Source: an uncultured Myxococcales bacterium
Lineage (GTDB): Bacteria > Myxococcota_A > Polyangia > Polyangiales > Polyangiaceae
DNA length: 18,464 nt
NCBI GenBank assembly: GCA_937998045.1
Contig: CALKVG010000528.1
Coordinates: 1 to 18,464 of the forward strand
Direction of reading: 5' to 3'
The first letter of the stretch is position 1; every line of letters starts with the position of its first letter. Below are positions 15,132-18,464 of the stretch, piece by piece. The notes beneath the pieces were generated by a model. The model was not told the DNA's origin. It did no database searches and saw nothing but the letters and a program-made list of their open reading frames with translations. A program made the translations under genes and the position numbers.

Positions 15132-16745
15132 CTATTCGCCGGGGGCGGCTTCGTGTTCGAAGACGACCGGGTTCGGGGAAGTGGCCGACGAGGGGACTGC
15201 GAACCGCGCGCATCCGACAAAGACGGTGGCCATTGCGAGGTAGCTCACCGCGACGATGGGAGTCTGGCCGAGGCCGATGGCCTCGCCATGCATGAAGCCG
15301 AAGAACGTCAGGACGGCGCCGACGCCGGCGAACGCTGCCGCCTTCCAGAACAGGCGCTCGATCACGAAGACGCCGATCGCTCCGAGGACGAGCCCCCCGA
15401 GAATCGAGCCTCCGCCCAGGACGGAGAGGCCGTGGTAGAGGACCCCGGTCTGCGCGAGCTTGTCGATGCCGACGGCGTCCGCGCTGGTGCCTGCGGCGCC
15501 GAGCGCGTTGTCGATCTGGAGCTTGCCCCAGGCGGCGAGGTGCGGTGTGAGGGCCAGGATGATCGCGGGCGCGTGGCGCTTGGGGGTTTCCTGGAAGGCC
15601 TGCGCGCCGATGAGCATGCCGATGTAGAGCAGGATGGGCGAGATGGCGACGACGGGGACGAGCGCCACCATGACCGAGATGATCCCCAGCCACGAGAGGA
15701 CGATGACCATGAGCCCCGTCGCCGCCGAGTAGCCGATCCGTCCGCCCATCGACTTCCATCCCGGGTGGCCGATGTAGACCGCGTTGATGAACGGATTGCC
15801 CATGAGGCTGCCGATGAGGCTGACGACGCCGTCGGCGCAGAGGACGCGCGTCGTCGGATAGTTGTCCCCGGCCACGGCCGCGCTCTCGACGTTATCCATG
15901 GCCTCGACCAGATCGTAGATCCCGAAGGGGATCGCCGTGACGAGGATGACGCCGAGGTACTCGAATCCGCCGAAGACGTGACCGATCGCGGGGATCGGCA
16001 CCGCCGGGTGGAAAGCCGAGAGAGCGTCGGCGAGCTTCGCCGCGCTCATGCCCCCGAAGCCCAGGCCTGCCGCGCTCGATCCCCAGGCGATGAGGGTGCC
16101 CACGGCGATCGCGACGAGGCCCGCCGGGGTACCCCGGAAGTATCGGACGCCGCCGAACCAGCTGGCCAGGATGATGGCGAAGCAGGGAATGGCGACGGCC
16201 GGCGTGAGGAACATCTCGAGCGCCGGGCGCATCGAGATGAACGCGATCGAGACACCCGCCAGCGTGCCGAGGAGCGCCGCGCGGGGCGTCACCCTGCGGA
16301 TGAAGGGCGCTATGAAGCCGCCGATCATCAGGAGGAAGCTCTGGATGAACACCCAGGTGAGCCCGGCCTCCCACCCGCGCACGGGGTCTCCGGTCTTCGT
16401 CGCGATCGGCAGCATGATGACGAACGTGACGACGAACATGTGGGGGACGCTGATGCCGGACGGAAGGGCGCAGACGTCCTTGCGTCCAGTCTTCTTGGCG
16501 AGGCCGTACGCCAGCCACGCGTAGTAGGCGGTGCTCAGGCACATCATCAGGCCGGTGGCGGGCAAGATGCGGTGGAAGACGAGGTCGTCGGGCATCTTGA
16601 GCACGAAGCGCAAGAGACCCGTCAAGACGAGCAGATTGACCAGGATGTTCGTCCCGAATCCGAAGAAGGCGTTGAAGTCGCCGGGGGTCCAGACGGCGGG
16701 CCGACTCTCGCTTGCGAGCGTGGGAACTTCTGCCGTTTTGCTCAT
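15132..16745 (-). CDS. NCS2/AzgA-like permease, candidate ureide importer
   Basis: The 537-aa integral membrane protein has about a dozen hydrophobic segments (for example 35-50, 60-82, 102-116, 130-150, 157-176, 183-199, 207-222, 262-280, 343-382, 443-485 and 497-512). The central motif EAMDNVESAAVAGDNYPTT (281-299) followed by RVLCADGVVSLIGSLMGNPF resembles the substrate-site region of nucleobase permeases of the NCS2/AzgA group (xanthine, uracil, adenine/hypoxanthine). The substrate cannot be read from sequence. Immediately upstream on the same strand, 32 bp away, lies a cysteine hydrolase, with a biuret-hydrolase-like gene before that. The permease may therefore import their substrate (biuret, triuret or another ureide). 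The ATG at 16745 begins a 20-residue polar N-terminus; the frame is open further upstream, but only inside the hydrolase gene. Confidence 0.8.
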   Translation of the reverse strand: MSKTAEVPTLASESRPAVWTPGDFNAFFGFGTNILVNLLVLTGLLRFVLKMPDDLVFHRILPATGLMMCLSTAYYAWLAYGLAKKTGRKDVCALPSGISVPHMFVVTFVIMLPIATKTGDPVRGWEAGLTWVFIQSFLLMIGGFIAPFIRRVTPRAALLGTLAGVSIAFISMRPALEMFLTPAVAIPCFAIILASWFGGVRYFRGTPAGLVAIAVGTLIAWGSSAAGLGFGGMSAAKLADALSAFHPAVPIPAIGHVFGGFEYLGVILVTAIPFGIYDLVEAMDNVESAAVAGDNYPTTRVLCADGVVSLIGSLMGNPFINAVYIGHPGWKSMGGRIGYSAATGLMVIVLSWLGIISVMVALVPVVAISPILLYIGMLIGAQAFQETPKRHAPAIILALTPHLAAWGKLQIDNALGAAGTSADAVGIDKLAQTGVLYHGLSVLGGGSILGGLVLGAIGVFVIERLFWKAAAFAGVGAVLTFFGFMHGEAIGLGQTPIVAVSYLAMATVFVGCARFAVPSSATSPNPVVFEHEAAPGE

Positions 16746-16777
16746 TTGCTTCGCCTTTCTTCTTTCGTCGGTGGCCC

Positions 16778-17446
16778 TCAGCGGAGGGCCGACAGCACCC
16801 TTTTCGAATCCGAGACCCAGCCGAAGATGGCCCCTTGCGCCTTGATCATCCGGAGCGCGACGTCGTGAAACTCGGGAAAGTACGACGCGACGCAGTCTGC
16901 CGGCACGATGCAGCGGTATCCGCGGTCGTTGGCCTCCCGCACGGTGGTGTGCACGCACACCTCGGTAGTCACGCCGCAGACGATCAGGCTCTCGATGCGC
17001 GCGTTCTGCAGCAGAAGATGGAGATCGGTCGCGTAGAACGCGCCCTTGCCGGGCTTGTCGACGACCGGCTCCCCCTCGCGCGGGTAGAGCTCCTGGACGA
17101 TGTCGTGCCCTGGCTCGCCGCGCACGAGGATCCGGCCCATGGGTCCGCGGGCGCCGATGCGCATCGACGGCGAACCACGCTCCACTTTGGCCCGCGGGGC
17201 GTCGGACAGATCGGGGCGATGGCCCTCCCGAGTGTGAACGACGAGCATGCGCCGCGCGCGGGCCATCTCGAGGACGGCGCTGCACGGCGCGATCGCCGCG
17301 GACAGGCGCGACACATCGTTGCCCAGCGCCTCCCCGAAGCCGCCCTTCTGGAGGAAGTCGCGCTGCATGTCGATGACGACGAGCGCGGTGCTCTCGACGT
17401 CGATCCCTATCGCCTCCGGTTCTGCTTCGACGATCACGCGAGACAT
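16778..17446 (-). CDS. Isochorismatase-like cysteine hydrolase, divergent BiuH paralogue
   Basis: The 222-aa protein belongs to the isochorismatase-like (cysteine) hydrolase superfamily, whose members cut amide or ureide C-N bonds in the cytoplasm. The triad is visible: Asp26 (VVIDMQRDF), Lys131 (VVDKPGKGAF) and Cys164 (TTEVCVHTT). Gln204 (KAQGAIFG) lies at the spacing seen for the substrate-binding Gln of biuret hydrolase. It shares with its neighbour biuH the segments HTREGHRPDLSD, the GRxLVRGEPG region and VREANDRGY. It differs at pocket positions: GAFYATDLH against GSFCATDFE, and VASYFPEFHD against AATDRGNHE. This suggests a different substrate, for example triuret or another ureide. A strong AGGAGG five bases before the ATG at 17446 fixes the start; an upstream in-frame ATG at 17482 is less likely. 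The gene lies 44 bp after biuH and 32 bp before the permease. Confidence 0.88.
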   Translation of the reverse strand: MSRVIVEAEPEAIGIDVESTALVVIDMQRDFLQKGGFGEALGNDVSRLSAAIAPCSAVLEMARARRMLVVHTREGHRPDLSDAPRAKVERGSPSMRIGARGPMGRILVRGEPGHDIVQELYPREGEPVVDKPGKGAFYATDLHLLLQNARIESLIVCGVTTEVCVHTTVREANDRGYRCIVPADCVASYFPEFHDVALRMIKAQGAIFGWVSDSKRVLSALR

Positions 17447-17449
17447 CGA

Positions 17450-17457
17450 CCCCTCCT
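17450..17457 (-). promoter_or_regulatory. Ribosome binding site of the second cysteine hydrolase
   Basis: AGGAGGGG on the minus strand, with its AGGAGG core five bases before the ATG at 17446, decides this start over the ATG twelve codons upstream. Confidence 0.65.
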
Positions 17458-17490
17458 CTCCCGGCAGCTCCCGCCGTGGCATCCGCGGCC

Positions 17491-18174
17491 TCAGGCGATT
17501 GCCTCCAGCAGCGCGCGCGAGTCGCTGACCGCGCCGAACACTCCTTGTTGCATGGTGACCATCTTCAGCGCGGCCTCGTGGTTGCCCCGGTCGGTGGCCG
17601 CGCAGCAGTCACGCAGGATCACGCACTCGAAGCCGCGATCGTTCGCCTCGCGCATCGTGGTGTGCACGCATACGTCCGTCGTGATGCCGACGAGGACGAG
17701 GTTACGAATCCCGAGGAGGCGGAGCTGCAGCTCGAAGTCGGTCGCGCAGAAGCTGCCCTTCCCGGGCTTGTCGATCACGGGCTCGCCCGGCAGGGGAGCC
17801 AGCTCGGGAATGATCTCCCAGCCCGGCTCGCCGCGGACGAGGACGCGCCCGCACGGGCCGATGTCGCCGATGCCCACGCCCGACTTCGTGCGCCGCGACC
17901 GCCACTGCTTGTTCTGGGGCAGATCGCTGAGGTCCGGGCGGTGCCCCTCGCGCGTGTGGAAGACCGGGAATCGTCGTGCACGGAAGGCGGCGACGACGCG
18001 CTGAATCGGTTGAACGCACTCGCGCGTTAGCGAAATGTCGTATCCGAGGAGATCGATGTAACCGCCTTTCCCGCAGAAGTCGGTTTGCATGTCGATGACG
18101 GTGAGAGCCGTGTTCTCACGGCGCAGGTCCCCGTCGAACGGCCACGGGTACGGGTCGGCCGCGAGGTACGCCAT
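17491..18174 (-). CDS. biuH: Biuret amidohydrolase-like cysteine hydrolase (BiuH)
   Basis: The predicted reaction is biuret to allophanate plus ammonia, feeding AtzF. The 227-aa protein is an isochorismatase-like hydrolase with triad Asp28 (VIDMQTDF), Lys136 (VIDKPGKGSF) and Cys169 (TTDVCVHTT), plus Gln209 (TMQQGVFG). Compared with the Rhizobium leguminosarum BiuH sequence as I remember it, similarity runs end to end: the N-terminal ADPYPWPFDG (6-15), DMQTDFCGKGGY (28-39), HTREGHRPDLSDLP, GPCGRVLVRGEPGW, KGSFCATD and MREANDRGFEC. The spacings Lys-to-Cys (33) and Cys-to-Gln (40) match those of the remembered D36/K142/C175/Q215. Other members of the superfamily (RutB, for example) are less similar. 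The start ATG at 18174 has no clear Shine-Dalgarno; the frame beyond it runs into the adapter. It is the first gene of the leftward biuH-hydrolase-permease unit. Confidence 0.85.
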   Translation of the reverse strand: MAYLAADPYPWPFDGDLRRENTALTVIDMQTDFCGKGGYIDLLGYDISLTRECVQPIQRVVAAFRARRFPVFHTREGHRPDLSDLPQNKQWRSRRTKSGVGIGDIGPCGRVLVRGEPGWEIIPELAPLPGEPVIDKPGKGSFCATDFELQLRLLGIRNLVLVGITTDVCVHTTMREANDRGFECVILRDCCAATDRGNHEAALKMVTMQQGVFGAVSDSRALLEAIA

Positions 18175-18257
18175 GCGCGTTGTGTAGCGCGGGCGGTGTT
18201 TCGCGCGGGTGTCGCGCCTATGAATCGCACGCCGCGTCAACGGGTGAGTCCGAATTC

Positions 18258-18271
18258 GCACGAAGGAGTGC
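18258..18271. promoter_or_regulatory. Small dyad GCAC-N6-GTGC upstream of biuH
   Basis: In the 210-bp intergenic stretch upstream of biuH (18175-18384), GCAC (18258-18261) and GTGC (18268-18271) form a 4-bp dyad about 84 bp from the biuH start. The half-sites are those of NtrC, but the spacer is 6 instead of 7. I could not find a convincing promoter in this stretch; a TTGACG on the minus strand has no -10 element at proper spacing. Confidence 0.2.
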
Positions 18272-18384
18272 CGACTTTCATCCGCCGGAAATCCGCGCGA
18301 CACCTTCGCCCCGTTAGGACGGCCACTACGAAGCCGGAGCCCGCCGCAACGCTGGCGCGTGCCCGCTCGAGTGAGGAGCGATCG

Positions 18385-18417
18385 ATGAGGCAAAAGCGAG
18401 CTGTTTCCCTGCTGTGG
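18385..18417 (+). CDS. Start of a probable secreted or membrane protein gene, cut by fragment end
   Basis: ATG at 18385 is preceded by GAGGAG (18373-18378) at a 6-nt spacing and followed by codons giving MRQKRAVSLLW. A basic N-terminus leading into a hydrophobic run looks like the beginning of a signal peptide. The genomic sequence ends at 18417 where the adapter begins, so nothing more can be said. It would be divergent from biuH. Residues translated beyond this point come from the adapter. Confidence 0.4.
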
Positions 18418-18464
18418 CTGTCTCTTATACACATCTGACGCTGCCGACGATCTTACGCGTGTAG
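18418..18464 (-). other. Illumina Nextera i5-side adapter (artefact)
   Basis: Reverse-complement orientation. 18418-18436 is the 19-bp Tn5 mosaic end, 18437-18450 the read-1 primer segment, and 18451-18458 (TCTTACGC) the reverse complement of GCGTAAGA, which matches the S517 i5 index as I remember it. 18459-18464 is the inner end of P5. Leftward translation gives the artefact peptides MYKRQ and MCIRDS, and rightward translation gives SLIHI. Confidence 0.98.

Noticed and set aside
13507..15759. 750-codon minus-strand open frame opposite urtD and urtE
   Set aside because: Same reason: it is antisense to two ATPases with intact Walker motifs, and its right part overlaps the permease in another frame.
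14130..16868. 912-codon plus-strand open frame across urtD, urtE and the permease
   Set aside because: It spans genes on both strands, including the convergent gap, and its translation is Arg/Asp/Gly-rich without motifs. It is a shadow.
48..18417. CRISPR arrays, tRNA or rRNA genes, insertion sequences
   Set aside because: I saw no regularly spaced repeats, no tRNA-like arms with CCA ends, no rRNA segments and no transposase motifs in the genomic part.
29..18436. Inverted 19-bp termini at both ends, resembling an 18-kb Tn5-type transposon
   Set aside because: The termini are the engineered mosaic ends of Nextera adapters, flanked outside by primer and index sequence. No transposase is encoded.

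Overview
This is a GC-rich (roughly two-thirds G+C) bacterial DNA fragment. It is bounded at both ends by untrimmed Illumina Nextera adapters (1-47 and 18418-18464), so the biological sequence is 48-18417. Long antisense open frames occur opposite most genes, as expected at this base composition. A membrane-anchored Ser/Thr kinase-like protein followed by an HDOD protein, together with a hybrid histidine kinase, would fit Myxococcota or a related high-GC soil lineage. No taxonomic marker is present, so this is only a suggestion.

Left flank (48-3350): the 3' end of a hybrid histidine kinase runs rightwards. It converges on a two-gene leftward unit, a transmembrane kinase-like protein (1815-3350) and an HDOD-domain protein (906-1793). 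The kinase-like protein has lost every catalytic motif I could align and appears to be a pseudokinase.

Core (3467-15108): a leftward allophanate hydrolase gene (atzF) lies back to back with a long rightward unit, ureD-ureAB-ureC-ureF-ureG-urtA-urtB-urtC-urtD-urtE. The unit encodes urease with a fused gamma/beta subunit, three of its accessory proteins, and the complete five-gene urea ABC importer. Gaps are short (-4 to 93 bp). No ureE is present, but UreG carries a His-rich N-terminus.

Right flank (15132-18174): a leftward unit, in order of transcription, holds a biuret-hydrolase-like cysteine hydrolase (biuH), a second and divergent cysteine hydrolase of the same superfamily, and an NCS2/AzgA-like permease. 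The first codons of a rightward gene with a signal-like N-terminus are cut off by the right adapter.

Read together, the window looks like an integrated nitrogen-scavenging locus. UrtABCDE imports urea and urease splits it. The cysteine hydrolase(s) would convert biuret, and possibly triuret or another ureide, to allophanate, which AtzF hydrolyses to ammonia and CO2. The permease is a candidate importer for the non-urea substrate. The gene families are clear. The substrate of the second hydrolase and of the permease is inference.
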